Shown: positions 1 through 9,789, numbered from the stretch's first letter. The stretch: DNA of 48,969 bases from an uncultured Burkholderiales bacterium (GCA_903933115.1 CAIZIT010000085.1:1-48969), one strand, 5' to 3'. The notes: generated from the sequence alone by a model not told the origin. Translations and numbers: made by a program.

Positions 1-305
1 AGCAAAGGAATGCACCCCATTCGGCCGTATCGCCCTTTAAAAACTGATGCATTGAAGCGGTCCTTTAGACATGATAAACCCAGAGCCCAAGGTGAAGGTC
101 AGGTGCATCTCTTAAAACTGTTGGGGCCTGTTGGCCCAAGAGGCAACTTCAAATGGATGGCCTGAGGCATAGAGGCGCGATCGTTGAGTGCCTTGGACGA
201 GGAAAGCGAAGGGAGTTGGCGAAAGGAACTGGCTAAGGGACGATGATCTTGGAAGATCGTCTACATAGACACCTTCAGCATTGTGCGGTGTCTAAAGGGA
301 AAAAA
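1..305. other. Window edge without a convincing gene
   Basis: No recognisable gene lies here. One plus-strand frame is open from base 1 to a TGA at 163-165 and could be the last 54 codons of a truncated gene, but it matches no family I know and an open run of that length is not unusual by chance. A 7-bp stem (267-273 with 287-293) lies just beyond the 3' end of the tRNA gene; it has no T-run on the minus side, so it is not a clear terminator. A T-run directly after the tRNA CCA, on the minus strand at about 300-305, may help end transcription. Confidence 0.3.
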
Positions 306-588
306 TGGTGGGCCGTCAGGGACTTGAACCCCGGACCAAAGGATTCCGATTGGTGTAACTTTCGCTACTCTCTGGACTATGCCTTCGCCATGGCAATTTG
401 CTTTAGGCGGGTGCCGTCTAGTCTCTACACCTTCAAGGTATTTCTACCAAGCTTGGCTCGGCGTTGCCATGGGCTGTAAAGCCTTTAGGTTTCTCCGAAT
501 TTGACACCATTCACACAGTGGATTTCTCCCTCTGGTGCACAACTGAAAGCCATGAGTCCTCTGCTCTAACCAACTGAGCTAACGGCCC
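306..588 (-). tRNA. ileX: tRNA-Ile(CAU), interrupted by a group I intron
   Basis: The exons are 588-552 (37 nt) and 345-306 (40 nt). Joined they form a complete 77-nt cloverleaf: acceptor stem GGGCCGT/ACGGCCC, discriminator A73, encoded CCA, T-loop TTCAAGT, and anticodon loop CTCATAA with anticodon CAT. The intron lies directly after U36, the last anticodon base. A CAU tRNA could be elongator Met or Ile2. I favour Ile2 because the acceptor stem has C4-G69 and C5-G68, reported as TilS recognition pairs, and because the known Azoarcus intron occupies the same site in tRNA-Ile(CAU). After lysidine modification of C34 by TilS it would read AUA. Splicing is needed to make a working anticodon arm. 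The Met alternative is not fully excluded. Confidence 0.9.
346..551 (-). ncRNA. Group I intron (IC3-like), 206 nt, in tRNA anticodon loop
   Basis: This is a self-splicing ribozyme candidate read on the minus strand. It begins GGCTTTCAGTT and ends with G (omega-G) in ACACCAATCGG. Long core blocks agree, from memory, with the 205-nt Azoarcus tRNA-Ile intron: ATGGTGTCAAATTCGG (P3/P4 side), GGCAACGCCGAGCCAAGCTT (P5/P6 side), GAAGGTGTAGAGACTAGACG (P7/P3) and GAAGGCATAGTCCAG (P8/P7). An internal guide GTG just inside the intron can pair with exon CAU, giving the U-G wobble expected at the 5' splice site. GNRA-type GAAA loops cap P2, P6 and P9 (GTAGC-GAAA-GTTAC). It encodes no endonuclease, so it is a minimal and presumably immobile form. 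Confidence 0.93.
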
Positions 589-598
589 ACACACCCTT

Positions 599-604
599 AT
601 TATG
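599..604 (-). promoter_or_regulatory. Candidate -10 box of the tRNA-Ile promoter
   Basis: On the minus strand CATAAT lies 10 bases upstream of the mature tRNA 5' end and is followed by a G-rich stretch. It matches the TATAAT consensus at five of six places. No good -35 hexamer is visible at 16-18 bp, so this is a suggestion only. Confidence 0.35.
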
Positions 605-668
605 GCAGGACTTTAGAATGTTCTATTGCGGGTCTTGAAATTTTTAGCATGGAGACGTTAAACGCTCC

Positions 669-1667
669 TCACTGGTGACTCAAGGCATTGGTGACCAATT
701 TGGACGTGATGTCCACAATTTGGATCATTCGGTCATAGGGCATCCTTGTGGGGCCAATCACCCCCAAAGTGCCCACAACCTCGCCATTCACATGGTAGTT
801 GGCACTGACCACAGACAGTTCCTCAAAGGGGACCACTTGACTCTCCCCACCGATGAAGATCCTCACGCCCGGCGCTTTGGCCGAGTCGTCCAAGAGACGC
901 ATCAACTGGGCCTTTTGCTCAAAAAGATCAAAGGCCCTTCTGAGTTGACCCATATCGCTTGAGAAATCGCTCACGGACAGTAGATTTTTTTCACCAGAAA
1001 TCACCACGTCCCCTTGGTCTTGGGCCATTGCATCGGTGCTCACCTCGACCGCAGCCTTCATGAGGGTTGCAATTTCACTCCTCAAGCGATCAACCTCTGA
1101 GTGCAGTTTCGTCCTGACTTCATCGAGCGCCATGCCGGCAAAGTGAGCGTTCAAGTAGTTCGACGTCTCAAGGAGTTGCTGCGGGGTGTAATCGAGCTCT
1201 GGGAAAATAACCCTATTTTGAACATCTCCCTCGGGCGTGACGATGATCACCAAAAGTCTTTTGTCTGATAATCTCAAAAACTCCAAATGTCTAAAGACCA
1301 TGCTTCTTCTTGGCGCCATGACCACCCCCACGAAGTGTGAGAGATCGGACAAGATGTGGGCTGCGTTGGCGATGACTTTTTGGGGCTGGTCGGGTGCTAA
1401 GCTGGGCGCATTGAAGGCGTCTCTTTGCACGGTGAGCATGGTATCGACAAACAAGCGGTATCCCTTGGCCGTGGGAATTCGACCTGAGGAGGTGTGGGGG
1501 CTCACGATCAAACCCAAATCCTCCAGATCCGCCATGACGTTTCTGATGGTGGCAGGCGACAACTCCAAGCCCGAGGCCTTGGACAAGGTCCTCGAGCCCA
1601 CGGGTTGGCCGTCGCTGATGTAGCGCTCCACCAAGGCTTTTAAGAGTAACTTTGAACGATCATCCAT
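669..1667 (-). CDS. hrcA: Heat-inducible transcription repressor HrcA
   Basis: HrcA binds CIRCE operators as a dimer and represses chaperone genes; GroEL keeps it active, so free GroEL reports folding load. The 332-residue product starts at ATG 1667 ([16 protein letters not shown]), the usual HrcA N-terminus. A GTG start at 1709 would add 14 residues not typical of the family and would reach the divergent nadK start. The winged-helix DNA-binding part (about residues 1-75) includes [17 protein letters not shown] and [16 protein letters not shown]; the rest is the GAF-like dimerisation domain ending near [17 protein letters not shown]. No CIRCE lies in front of hrcA itself, but a perfect one precedes rpoH in this window. 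It is divergent from nadK by 42 bp. Confidence 0.96.
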   Translation of the reverse strand: MDDRSKLLLKALVERYISDGQPVGSRTLSKASGLELSPATIRNVMADLEDLGLIVSPHTSSGRIPTAKGYRLFVDTMLTVQRDAFNAPSLAPDQPQKVIANAAHILSDLSHFVGVVMAPRRSMVFRHLEFLRLSDKRLLVIIVTPEGDVQNRVIFPELDYTPQQLLETSNYLNAHFAGMALDEVRTKLHSEVDRLRSEIATLMKAAVEVSTDAMAQDQGDVVISGEKNLLSVSDFSSDMGQLRRAFDLFEQKAQLMRLLDDSAKAPGVRIFIGGESQVVPFEELSVVSANYHVNGEVVGTLGVIGPTRMPYDRMIQIVDITSKLVTNALSHQ

Positions 1668-1709
1668 TTTTGTCTTATTAAGTGCCCATTTTAATGTTTT
1701 AATTTGCAC

Positions 1710-2606
1710 ATGAATTCAAAATTTCAACATATTGCACTGATTGGCAAACACCAGTCAGCCCAGAGCGCCCCCTCCACCCCCTCCTCCAGGGAAGTCATCG
1801 AACGGGTCGCTCAGTTTTTGGCGGCCCAGGCAAGACACGTGTATTTGGAAGCAGATACAGCAAGCAATTGTGGTCTCCATGAACACCCCATTTTGAACAT
1901 TCAAGAAATTGGCCAACGATGTGATTTGGCCATTGTGGTCGGTGGAGACGGCACGATGCTGGGGTTTGGACGACAGTTGGCCCCTTTTGGAGTCCCCCTG
2001 GTGGGCATCAACCAGGGCCGCCTGGGCTTCATCACCGATATTGCACTCAACAGCATTGAGCAAGCCTTGACCCCGATGCTCGAAGGTGAATACACCGAAG
2101 ACTGTCGCACCCTCCTTCACGCCCAAGTCTGGCGCCAAGGAGATTGCGTCTTTGACACCTTGGCCATGAACGATGTGGTGCTCAACCGAGGAGCGACCTC
2201 TGGAATGGTGGAGATCAAGGTCGATGTTGATGGTCACTTCGTGGCCAATCAGCGTGCCGACGGCTTGATCATCGCGACCGCGACGGGCTCCACCGCCTAC
2301 GCACTCTCGGCGGGTGGCCCCTTGCTCTACCCCTCCCTACCCGGCCTGTTGATGGTGCCCATCGCCCCCCACACCTTCTCCAACCGCCCCATCGTCTTGC
2401 CTGAGCGCGTGGAGATTGTGATGGAGTTGGTGGCGGGTCGAGACGCCAGTGTCAACTTTGACATGCAGTCCTTGGCGAGTTTGTCCATTGCGGACAAGGT
2501 CATCGTCAAACGCTCTGAGCTTCAGGTGAAGTTTTTGCACCCCAAGGGCTGGACTTACTTTGACACTTTGAGAAAAAAATTGCACTGGAATGAGGGAAAT
2601 TCATGA
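1710..2606 (+). CDS. nadK: NAD kinase
   Basis: This enzyme phosphorylates NAD+ to NADP+ in the cytoplasm. The 298-residue protein contains the GGDGT motif ([15 protein letters not shown], near residue 70), the MNDVVLNRG motif and the glycine-rich [20 protein letters not shown] segment, all signatures of the family. I start at ATG 1710 ([16 protein letters not shown]), which agrees with betaproteobacterial NadK; a TTG at 1704 would add only two residues. Its stop overlaps the recN start in ATGA, so nadK and recN are very likely translationally coupled. This is the usual Burkholderiales neighbourhood. Confidence 0.96.
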   Translation: MNSKFQHIALIGKHQSAQSAPSTPSSREVIERVAQFLAAQARHVYLEADTASNCGLHEHPILNIQEIGQRCDLAIVVGGDGTMLGFGRQLAPFGVPLVGINQGRLGFITDIALNSIEQALTPMLEGEYTEDCRTLLHAQVWRQGDCVFDTLAMNDVVLNRGATSGMVEIKVDVDGHFVANQRADGLIIATATGSTAYALSAGGPLLYPSLPGLLMVPIAPHTFSNRPIVLPERVEIVMELVAGRDASVNFDMQSLASLSIADKVIVKRSELQVKFLHPKGWTYFDTLRKKLHWNEGNS

Positions 2607-4366
2607 GCATTGGCCGAATTCACCTGAGAGACTTCGTCATTGTCAAAGAGCTGGAGATTGAGTTCTCTAGCGGCTTTACCGTGCTCACGGGCGAGACGGG
2701 AGCGGGCAAATCCATTTTGATTGACGCCCTACAAATCGCTTTTGGTGCTCGAGCAGAACCGGGCTTTATCCGAGAGGGGGCTTCACGAGCAGAAATTTGC
2801 GTGGAATTCTCCCCTCAGCCCTGGGTCCTGAGCTGGCTCAAAGAGCATGGCTTTGAAGACGCCCAAGATTGGTTGATCAAGCGCGTCATGGACACCCAAG
2901 GCAAAAGCAAGGCCTGGATCAACTCGAGCCCCGTCAGTGCAACCCAGCTCAAAGAGCTCGGCGAGCAACTCTTGGACATCCACGGCCAACACGCATGGCA
3001 AAGCCTCACCAAAGCCCAAGAAGTCCGAGCACTTTTGGACGCCTACTCCGGCCACTCCACTGAAGAACTGGGTGCCGCTTGGCATCATTGGAGACAAGCA
3101 CAAAACATGCTCCAAGAAGCCCTGGCTTCCCAGGCCTCTCAGACCCAAGAACATGAAAGACTGCTGTGGCAAATCACCGAGCTTGAAAAGCTCAACCCCC
3201 AGCCCCATGAATGGGAGGAGTTGAGTGCACAACATCAACGTCTCTCCAACTCACAATCCCTCCTCGAGAGCGCCACGCTGTGCTTGTCAAGCCTACAAGA
3301 TGAGGACACGGGTGTCTTGGCGCAATTGAGCAAAGCGGTGCACTCGCTTGAAGGGAGTGTTCAGTTTGAAGCCAGTTTTAAAGACTGGATTGAGGTTCTC
3401 AACTCCAGCCTCAATCAAGCCCAAGATGCGGCTCACTCCATCAACTCTTGGCTCAAACATATTGACTTGGATGCAGCAAGTCTGGAGGAAATTGATCAAC
3501 GCATGTCGCTTTGGATGTCCTTGGCCAGGCGCTTTAAAAAGCCACCCGAAGAGCTCTCCAGCGTACTCTCGGATTGGCGTGAGCAGTTGCTGAAATTGAG
3601 CCAGGCCCTGGACATCGACCAACTTCAAAGCACCGAACAATCGGCCCATTTGGCTTTAAAAGCACAAGCCGAACGGGTCTCCAAAGCTCGGCAAAAGGCA
3701 GCACCCCAGTTGGCAGCGGCGATCAGCTCCGCCATGCAAGAATTGGGCATGCAAGGGGGGCAATTTGAAGTGGCTCTGAGCCCACTCCCAGAGCTTGCCA
3801 GTTACGGCGCTGAGGAGGTCGGCTTCTTGGTGGCCGCTCATGCTGGGAGCACCCCCAAACCAGTGAGCAAAGTGGCCTCCGGCGGAGAACTCTCCCGAAT
3901 CGCTTTGGCCATTGCCGTCACCACCTCGAAACTTGGCAGCACGCCAACCTTGATTTTTGACGAAGTGGACTCAGGCGTTGGTGGTGCAGTTGCGCACACG
4001 GTGGGTCGACTGCTTCGTCAACTCGGCCAAGACCGCCAAGTTTTGGCCGTCACCCACTTGCCCCAAGTGGCCTCGTGCGCGAACCACCACTGGGTGGTGA
4101 GCAAGGTCAGAACGGGCACAGAGACCTTCAGCCAAGTCAACTGCATTGAGGGCTTTGACAGAGAGCAAGAAATTGCACGCATGCTGGGTGGTGAGAGCAC
4201 GACCGAGACTTCTCTGGCTCATGCGAGGGAGATGCTCAATGGACCCAAAACCCCATCAGTGGCCAGTCCCAATCAGTCGCCCTCAAAGACATTGGCCAGC
4301 AGCAATACCAACAAATCCAGTAACTCCAGCACTTCCAGCAAACCCAAGAAAAGCTCAAAACCTTAA
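2603..4366 (+). CDS. recN: DNA repair protein RecN
   Basis: RecN is an SMC-like ATPase acting in double-strand break repair. The 587-residue protein has Walker A GETGAGKS at residues 30-37, a long middle region rich in Gln, Leu and Glu that fits a coiled coil, the ABC signature [15 protein letters not shown] and Walker [14 protein letters not shown], followed by [12 protein letters not shown]. It is longer than the roughly 550 residues usual for the family because of a tail of about 45 residues rich in Ser, Asn, Pro and Lys (from about [10 protein letters not shown] onward). The tail is low complexity and probably disordered. It is coupled to nadK by a 4-bp overlap; rapZ follows after 62 bp. 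Confidence 0.96.
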   Translation: MSIGRIHLRDFVIVKELEIEFSSGFTVLTGETGAGKSILIDALQIAFGARAEPGFIREGASRAEICVEFSPQPWVLSWLKEHGFEDAQDWLIKRVMDTQGKSKAWINSSPVSATQLKELGEQLLDIHGQHAWQSLTKAQEVRALLDAYSGHSTEELGAAWHHWRQAQNMLQEALASQASQTQEHERLLWQITELEKLNPQPHEWEELSAQHQRLSNSQSLLESATLCLSSLQDEDTGVLAQLSKAVHSLEGSVQFEASFKDWIEVLNSSLNQAQDAAHSINSWLKHIDLDAASLEEIDQRMSLWMSLARRFKKPPEELSSVLSDWREQLLKLSQALDIDQLQSTEQSAHLALKAQAERVSKARQKAAPQLAAAISSAMQELGMQGGQFEVALSPLPELASYGAEEVGFLVAAHAGSTPKPVSKVASGGELSRIALAIAVTTSKLGSTPTLIFDEVDSGVGGAVAHTVGRLLRQLGQDRQVLAVTHLPQVASCANHHWVVSKVRTGTETFSQVNCIEGFDREQEIARMLGGESTTETSLAHAREMLNGPKTPSVASPNQSPSKTLASSNTNKSSNSSTSSKPKKSSKP

Positions 4367-4428
4367 AGACCCCTGAATCATCTGCCTCTCACGCCACGCT
4401 GCCCCTACATGTCCAACCGGCCTCACAC

Positions 4429-5340
4429 ATGAACCCCACCCCGTTCCCTCCTTTGCACTCCAATGGTTCTCAACTGGAGCTGATCTTGATCACTGGCATG
4501 TCCGGCTCGGGTAAATCCGTTGCCCTCAAAGCCTTGGAGGATGCGGGCTACTATTGTGTGGACAACTTGCCTCCTGAGCTTTTGAGCGAATTTGTTCAAC
4601 TTGAGCGCTCTCGTGGTGCTCAACGCGTGGCCCTGGCCATGGACTCCAGAAGCGCCAACTCCTTGCCCCAACTGCCCCAACAAATCTTGAACCTCAAGCA
4701 AGCTGGCAACGACATTCGGACATTGTTTCTTGACACCAAAACCCAAACCTTGATCCAGCGCTTCTCTGAATCCAGAAGACGCCATCCCTTGTCAAAAACC
4801 AGCAATGCGAATGGCGATATCGAGCGCGATTTGATTGAATCGATTGAGAGCGAACGAGAGTTGCTGGCTCAATTCAGAGACCAAGCCCACATCATTGACA
4901 CCAGCCTTTTGAAGTCTTCACAACTTCAAAGCTATGTGAAATCCTTGGTCTCTGCACCGCAAGCACAATTGACCCTGATTTTTGAGTCCTTCGCCTTCAA
5001 GCGTGGCATCCCCGTTCATGCGGATTATGTATTTGATGTGCGCATGTTGCCCAACCCCTACTACGATTTGGAGCTTCGTCACTTGAGCGGCAAGGACGCA
5101 GAGGTCTCCAAGTGGCTGGCATCTCAGACCAGTGTGGCGCAAATGACCGAGCAGCTCGATCAGTTTTTAAGCACGTGGTTGCCAGCATTGAACCAAGACC
5201 ACCGCAGCTATGTTTCCGTGGCGATCGGGTGCACTGGAGGACAACATCGATCGGTCTATTTGGTCGAAGCGCTGGCCAAGAGGTTCAGCTCTCGGTGGGT
5301 GACGCTCAAGAGGCACCGCGAGTTGGATCAATTGAGCTGA
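4429..5340 (+). CDS. rapZ: RNase adapter protein RapZ (YvcJ family)
   Basis: RapZ family proteins bind nucleotides and, in E. coli, deliver the GlmZ small RNA to RNase E to control glucosamine-6-phosphate synthase. The 303-residue product has Walker A GMSGSGKS at residues 23-30, the typical [13 protein letters not shown] stretch, and the C-terminal signature [18 protein letters not shown] followed by [15 protein letters not shown]. In related genomes rapZ often sits beside hprK and ptsN; here it follows recN directly, and those genes are not in the window. Its role in betaproteobacteria is less well worked out than in E. coli, so the RNase adapter function is inferred by homology. Confidence 0.94.
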   Translation: MNPTPFPPLHSNGSQLELILITGMSGSGKSVALKALEDAGYYCVDNLPPELLSEFVQLERSRGAQRVALAMDSRSANSLPQLPQQILNLKQAGNDIRTLFLDTKTQTLIQRFSESRRRHPLSKTSNANGDIERDLIESIESERELLAQFRDQAHIIDTSLLKSSQLQSYVKSLVSAPQAQLTLIFESFAFKRGIPVHADYVFDVRMLPNPYYDLELRHLSGKDAEVSKWLASQTSVAQMTEQLDQFLSTWLPALNQDHRSYVSVAIGCTGGQHRSVYLVEALAKRFSSRWVTLKRHRELDQLS

Positions 5341-5432
5341 CAAGATTGCTCATCACGAAACGGTAACAGGTGAAAAGGGCGCAAACAGCTGTGAATCCAT
5401 GACCTGGTGACGCCGTGGGGTAGGCCGTTTGA

Positions 5433-5480
5433 GCTCCAAAGCCCCAAAGCCCCAAAGCTCCAAAGCACGAAAGGGTCAAA
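5433..5480. repeat. 8-bp imperfect tandem repeat (about six units)
   Basis: Units GCTCCAAA, GCCCCAAA, GCCCCAAA, GCTCCAAA, GCACGAAA and GGGTCAAA run head to tail in the 211-bp gap between convergent rapZ and mutY. The CTCCAAAGC core recurs in the 14-bp array just downstream, which suggests a shared origin by slippage. Confidence 0.75.
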
Positions 5481-5507
5481 GGGTCGACCCCTCATTGGAG
5501 TTCATCG

Positions 5508-5570
5508 TTTCACTCCAAAGCTTTCACTCCAAAGCTTTCACTCCAAAGCTTTCACTCCAAAGCTTTCACT
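5508..5570. repeat. 14-bp perfect tandem repeat at the mutY 3' end
   Basis: Four identical copies of TTTCACTCCAAAGC occupy 5508-5563 and a seven-base partial copy ends at 5570. Read on the minus strand the unit contains the last mutY codons and its TGA stop; the remaining copies lie beyond the stop. Each junction forms an AAAGCTTT palindrome. Confidence 0.95.
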
Positions 5571-6709
5571 TGCTCCAAAAAGTCACTCACTGGCTTGGGC
5601 CGACCCACCTGCGCCCACTCCTCCAAACCCATCCAAGCGTAGCCCGGCGGATTGAAACCCACCGCCGTCACATGGGGCTTATGGATGCGCCGCTTGGAGC
5701 TGGGTCTTGAAGACCCAGTTGAATGCTCTTGCCAAAGAAAGCCGTGAATGGACAAGGAGAGATGGGTCAACTCATGCTGAACCACTGTCAAGGCCTGAAC
5801 TTCGGTGACAGCGGGCAAGGACGCCCTGAGCGCCGCCTCACTCTCAAACTCTGGAAACGCATGCATGCCCGCCCAAATCCCCCCTAGCGCCCTTTTTCCT
5901 CCCAGCACCTCGAAGCGGTCATTGATGGCAATGAGCCAATAGATGGATTTGTGCTTGCGCTTGATTTTTTTACTTTTAAGAGGCAAGGCTGAAATCAAAT
6001 CGTGCGCATGGGCATAACAAGTGGACTGGACGGGACACCTCTCACAGAGCACTCGCTTGGGCATGCACACGGTGGCACCCAAGTCCATGATGCCTTGGGT
6101 GTAGGTAGGCATGTCTTTGGCCTTTGAGGGCAAAAGCAATTGTGCCAATTGCTTCAAGCCGCGTTGATTGGCGCTTTGTGACAAGTCCTCAGAAAAGCCC
6201 AAATAACGCGTCAACACGCGCGCCACATTGCCATCCATGATGGCGGCTTTTTGAGAAAAACAAATGGACGCAATCGCTGCAGCTGTTGAGGGCCCAATAC
6301 CTGGCAATTTCACCAAGTCCTCCATTGAAGAGGGGAACTCCCCCTTGAAGTCGGCCACCACCCTTTGCGCACAAGCGTGAAGATTGCGACCCCGACTGTA
6401 ATAACCCAGGCCACTCCACAACGACATCACCTCCTCCTCTTGGGCTTGGGCCAAATCTTCAATGCGAGGAAATCTCGTCATGAACTTTTCAAAATAAGCC
6501 TTCACGGTGCTCACCTGCGTTTGCTGCAGCATCACCTCCGACAACCACACCGGGTAGGGTTGCAAATTTTTCTGCCAAGGCAAATCATGTCGCCCGTGCA
6601 AGCGCTGCCACTTGATCAAATGGCGCGCAAAACCCTTTTGCGCCTCGGTGAGGGAAGGTGAAGGGACAGCTGGCGCCGTCTCTTTGGAGAGGACTAACGC
6701 TTTTGACAT
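5552..6709 (-). CDS. mutY: A/G-specific adenine DNA glycosylase MutY
   Basis: MutY removes adenine mispaired with 8-oxoguanine. The 385-residue protein has the catalytic Glu58 in [11 protein letters not shown], the helix-hairpin-helix [12 protein letters not shown], the catalytic Asp in [10 protein letters not shown] and the [4Fe-4S] pattern C-X6-C-X2-C-X5-C ([18 protein letters not shown]). The C-terminal part is the NUDIX-like 8-oxoG recognition domain. I place the start at ATG 6709, which overlaps the mutM end by 16 bp; a longer frame from 6778 would lie deep in mutM and adds no family-typical sequence. The pair is probably one operon, mutM first. The last codons fall in a 14-bp tandem array, so the C-terminal residues KALE are encoded by repeat DNA. 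Confidence 0.95.
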   Translation of the reverse strand: MSKALVLSKETAPAVPSPSLTEAQKGFARHLIKWQRLHGRHDLPWQKNLQPYPVWLSEVMLQQTQVSTVKAYFEKFMTRFPRIEDLAQAQEEEVMSLWSGLGYYSRGRNLHACAQRVVADFKGEFPSSMEDLVKLPGIGPSTAAAIASICFSQKAAIMDGNVARVLTRYLGFSEDLSQSANQRGLKQLAQLLLPSKAKDMPTYTQGIMDLGATVCMPKRVLCERCPVQSTCYAHAHDLISALPLKSKKIKRKHKSIYWLIAINDRFEVLGGKRALGGIWAGMHAFPEFESEAALRASLPAVTEVQALTVVQHELTHLSLSIHGFLWQEHSTGSSRPSSKRRIHKPHVTAVGFNPPGYAWMGLEEWAQVGRPKPVSDFLEQVKALE

Positions 6710-7509
6710 ACGGGGCAGTAAAAGGTGGATCTTTGCGTTTGGCGAATCATTTTGATGGGGGTGGCGCATACCTGGCAAGGCTCGCCTTGCCTGTCATAGA
6801 CCTTGGTTTGCAATTGAAAATAGCCGCTTTGGCCTTGCGCGTTGGAGAAATCCTTCAAGCTCGAGCCCCCCAACTCCACCGCACGACGCAGCACCTGCAC
6901 AATGGCCAAGTGCAGCCTTTGGGCTCTCGGGCGTGATATTTGATGCGCTCGAAGTGTGGGCCGAATGCCCGCACTGAACAAGGCCTCAGACGCATAAATA
7001 TTGCCCACCCCGACAACCACCTTGCCCGACAGCAGCAAAGGCTTGATGGCCATGCGATGAGCCTTCAAGGCTTTTGAGAAATCGTGCGCATTGAATCCCT
7101 CTTCCAAGGGCTCCACACCCAAATGAGCCAAGAGTTTTTGAGCGTTTGGTGCGTCCTCGCTGGTTGCGTAGACCACTGCACCGAAACGTCTAGGGTCGTG
7201 CAGTCTCAAGTGGCCATGGGTCGTTTGGAGTTCGAAATGATCATGCACACCAAGGGGCCCCAAATCAGTCGCAAATCTCAAAGAGCCCGACATCCCCAAG
7301 TGCAAGATCAGCAGCCCACGCTCCAAATCGATCAACAAATACTTCGATCTTCGCCTCACGCCCTTCACTCTTTGCATGAGCAAAACCTCGGGCTCAGATG
7401 ACAGGGGCCAGCGCAGGGGCTTGCCCATCACGACACGGGTAATTTGTGCACCTTGGATAGCTTGGGCAAAACTGAGTCGAGTCACCTCAACTTCGGGCAA
7501 TTCAGGCAT
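6694..7509 (-). CDS. mutM: Formamidopyrimidine-DNA glycosylase MutM (Fpg)
   Basis: MutM excises 8-oxoguanine and FaPy lesions and nicks the strand by beta,delta-elimination. The 271-residue protein begins [11 protein letters not shown], with the catalytic Pro2 and Glu3 exposed after Met removal, has the [13 protein letters not shown] segment and ends in a zinc finger with Cys pairs CQVC and CPVC. It is the usual length. It is cotranscribed with mutY, which overlaps its end, so both prokaryotic arms of the oxidised-guanine repair system are made together. It is divergent from the TPR gene, leaving a 193-bp gap for promoters. Confidence 0.96.
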   Translation of the reverse strand: MPELPEVEVTRLSFAQAIQGAQITRVVMGKPLRWPLSSEPEVLLMQRVKGVRRRSKYLLIDLERGLLILHLGMSGSLRFATDLGPLGVHDHFELQTTHGHLRLHDPRRFGAVVYATSEDAPNAQKLLAHLGVEPLEEGFNAHDFSKALKAHRMAIKPLLLSGKVVVGVGNIYASEALFSAGIRPTLRAHQISRPRAQRLHLAIVQVLRRAVELGGSSLKDFSNAQGQSGYFQLQTKVYDRQGEPCQVCATPIKMIRQTQRSTFYCPVCQKR

Positions 7510-7702
7510 GGCTTAAAAGGGTTTTGAGAGATCAAGTATTATCAACCACACCATGCATTTGTGTTCAATGTAGGCCCTTTACGCAAAGCACGAAGAACAA
7601 ATGCTTGGTTTTTCAATTAACATGCGCCTTGAACCCCAAAAGGTTCTGACGGGTTCATCTTTACCCATCCGTTTTTGACCAAACGCTTAGGCAAACATCG
7701 CT

Positions 7703-9526
7703 TTGAAAATCAATATGCCAGCCCTTCCCTTTTGCTCACGCCGCTCCCAGCCTCTGGATTGGATCAGCAAGACAAAGACTTCCCTTTGGGCCATTTTGAG
7801 CCTTTGTGTGCTCACCCAGTTGAGTTTTGCGCAACCCAAGAATGCGCCCACCAAGCCCCCCAAAACCAGCCCCGAGAGCTCCTCGACCAATTCGGCCTTG
7901 AGCGCACAGTGGATGTTTGAAATCCTCCTTGGAGAGATCAACGTTCTAGAGGGTCAAGCCCCCACCGCCTATGCACTGATTTTGGATGTGGCCAAGAAAT
8001 CAGGCGACGAGAAAGCCTTCGAGCGAGCCATCGAAATCGCACTGAAGTCTCGCTCGGGGGAGGCCGCCTTGGAGGCCGCCCAGGCTTGGCGCGAGGCACA
8101 ACCCAATTCGCAAGGGGCCCATCAATACTTGGTGCAAATTTTGATCGCCTTGAACCAAATGAGCGACGTCGAGCCGGCCCTGGCTCGACTGTTGTTGATC
8201 ACGCCCAGAGAAGAAAAACTCGATCTCATTCGCTCCATCCCGCGTCAATTCACCCGAGTTAAAAACAAAGCCTTGGCGGCACAATTGGTCGAGAGAGTGC
8301 TCGAAGGCTCCAAATCTGTGCGCGCATTGTCCGCTGCCTCTTGGGCTTCAGTGGGACAAATGCGCCTTTTGGCCAATGACCAAGAAGGGGCCATGCAAGC
8401 CGTACAAAAGGCCTATCAAATGGATGCCAAATCGGCCGACCCCATCTGGTTGGCACTTGGCTTGGTGGAGCTCAGGAACATAGAGGCTGAGAATTTTTTA
8501 CAGCGGTTTTTCTCTCAAAAATCCCCCCCCGTTGAAGTCGATCTGCACTTTGCTTATTCAAAAGTTTTGCTTCAAAACCAAGACCTCAAAGCGGCCATGG
8601 AGCAACTCTTGGCCATCACGAGCAAATACCCTGAGTTCCCTTTGGCATGGCTCTACTTGGCAAGCGCGCAGCTCGAGAGCGATTTGAGTGCTCAGGCGGA
8701 AATCAACTTCCAAAAATTCCTCACCCTTCAAGCCTCTAAGCCCACCGCGATGGAGGAGCGAGAGGCTTCACAAGCTTATTTTGGGTTGGCACAAATCGCA
8801 ACACAAAGGGGGGACATCAACAAGGCCGAGCAGTGGCTGACCCTCATCACCCAAGGCCCCTCCAAGATCAACGCCTTCGTTCAACGGGCCCTGATTTTGA
8901 ATAAAAAAGGACAAACTCAAAACGCCATTGACTTGATCCAAACTTTGTCCCAAGACACCAGTCCCGAGCGAAAAAGCAAAGCTTTGGCCTTGGCCCAAAT
9001 CTACCGCGACCAAAAGGATTTTTCAAAAACCCTTGAAATCCTCAAAGAAGCTTTTAAAGAAAACCCCATGGACGATGACATGGCCTACGAATTGGCCATG
9101 GCCTATGAAAAACTCGAACGCCTAGAAGAGATGGAACTGGCCCTTAAAGTCATCATTCAAAGGAACCCCACTTACCATGCGGCCCTGAACGCACTCGGCT
9201 ACTCTTTGGCCGACCGCAATTTGAGACTGCCCCAAGCGCGTGAATACATCGTCAAAGCACTGGAGTTGGTCCCCGAAGACCCCTTCATCATGGACAGCTT
9301 GGGCTGGGTGGAGTTTCGCATGGGGCAACTCAAGGAGTCCTTGGCCATTTTGCAAAAAGCCTACGCCGTGAAACCTGATGCAGATATTGCAGCCCATCTT
9401 GGTGAAGTGTTGTTTGCCCTCGGGCAAAAGGACGAAGCGATCCAACTTTGGCAAAGCGCATTGAAGAAGTCCCCGGACAATGAAGTTTTGCATGAAACGC
9501 TCAAGCGTTTAGGCATCAAGATTTAA
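7703..9526 (+). CDS. Secreted tetratricopeptide-repeat protein
   Basis: A 607-residue protein with an N-terminal signal sequence: basic start, hydrophobic stretch SLWAILSLCVLTQLSFAQ, cleavage likely after SFA near residue 43. The rest is built of helical TPR-like repeats, clearest in the C-terminal half (ALNALGYSLADRNLRLPQAR, DSLGWVEFRMGQLKESLAI, AHLGEVLFALGQKDEAIQLW). The canonical Gly, Tyr and Ala positions are recognisable. It is predicted to be periplasmic and to act by protein-protein contacts. It lies 265 bp upstream of lolB, and this order is common in Burkholderiales, so a link with outer membrane assembly or lipoprotein handling is plausible but unproven. Confidence 0.88.
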   Translation: MKINMPALPFCSRRSQPLDWISKTKTSLWAILSLCVLTQLSFAQPKNAPTKPPKTSPESSSTNSALSAQWMFEILLGEINVLEGQAPTAYALILDVAKKSGDEKAFERAIEIALKSRSGEAALEAAQAWREAQPNSQGAHQYLVQILIALNQMSDVEPALARLLLITPREEKLDLIRSIPRQFTRVKNKALAAQLVERVLEGSKSVRALSAASWASVGQMRLLANDQEGAMQAVQKAYQMDAKSADPIWLALGLVELRNIEAENFLQRFFSQKSPPVEVDLHFAYSKVLLQNQDLKAAMEQLLAITSKYPEFPLAWLYLASAQLESDLSAQAEINFQKFLTLQASKPTAMEEREASQAYFGLAQIATQRGDINKAEQWLTLITQGPSKINAFVQRALILNKKGQTQNAIDLIQTLSQDTSPERKSKALALAQIYRDQKDFSKTLEILKEAFKENPMDDDMAYELAMAYEKLERLEEMELALKVIIQRNPTYHAALNALGYSLADRNLRLPQAREYIVKALELVPEDPFIMDSLGWVEFRMGQLKESLAILQKAYAVKPDADIAAHLGEVLFALGQKDEAIQLWQSALKKSPDNEVLHETLKRLGIKI

Positions 9527-9604
9527 CGCCATGCAGAGGGGCTCAAGGGGTGCAGCTGAAGTTGTGCCCAGGTGTGCAGCAATGCATGCACCTCATGAGC
9601 AAGA

Positions 9605-9646
9605 ATGTGGGTATGGGCATGGGCATGGGTATGGATGTGGGCATGG
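9605..9646. repeat. Hexamer tandem repeat upstream of lolB
   Basis: Seven consecutive hexamers of the form ATGTGG, GTATGG or GCATGG fill this stretch in the TPR-lolB gap. If the frame upstream of lolB were translated it would encode a Gly-His-Tyr run, but I regard it as non-coding. Confidence 0.8.
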
Positions 9647-9752
9647 GCGAAGGTCGATCCAGATGTGCTTGGTGGTGGCTCATCGCTTTTGGCGAACTCT
9701 TTTTGCGCTTGAGCTGATGCTTTTGAGGTTTTTGCATTTGAATCACGTTTTC

Positions 9753-9789
9753 TTTCAATTTATATTTTTTCAATTTATATTCTTTCAGC
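9753..9789. repeat. 15-bp T-rich tandem repeat just before lolB
   Basis: Two copies of TTTCAATTTATATT plus one variable base (9753-9767 and 9768-9782) and a partial third copy (9783-9789) end two bases before the chosen lolB ATG. The leader is T-rich with no Shine-Dalgarno sequence. Confidence 0.8.

Noticed and set aside
243..479. Plus-strand frame of 78 codons across the tRNA region
   Set aside because: It runs antisense through the tRNA 3' exon and the intron core, so the open frame is incidental; there is no endonuclease motif.
1668..1709. CIRCE in front of hrcA
   Set aside because: The 42-bp gap has no TTAGCACTC-type repeat; the only CIRCE seen is before rpoH.
5341..5570. CRISPR array between rapZ and mutY
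   Set aside because: Units are 8 and 14 bp, directly adjacent without spacers, and no cas genes are present.
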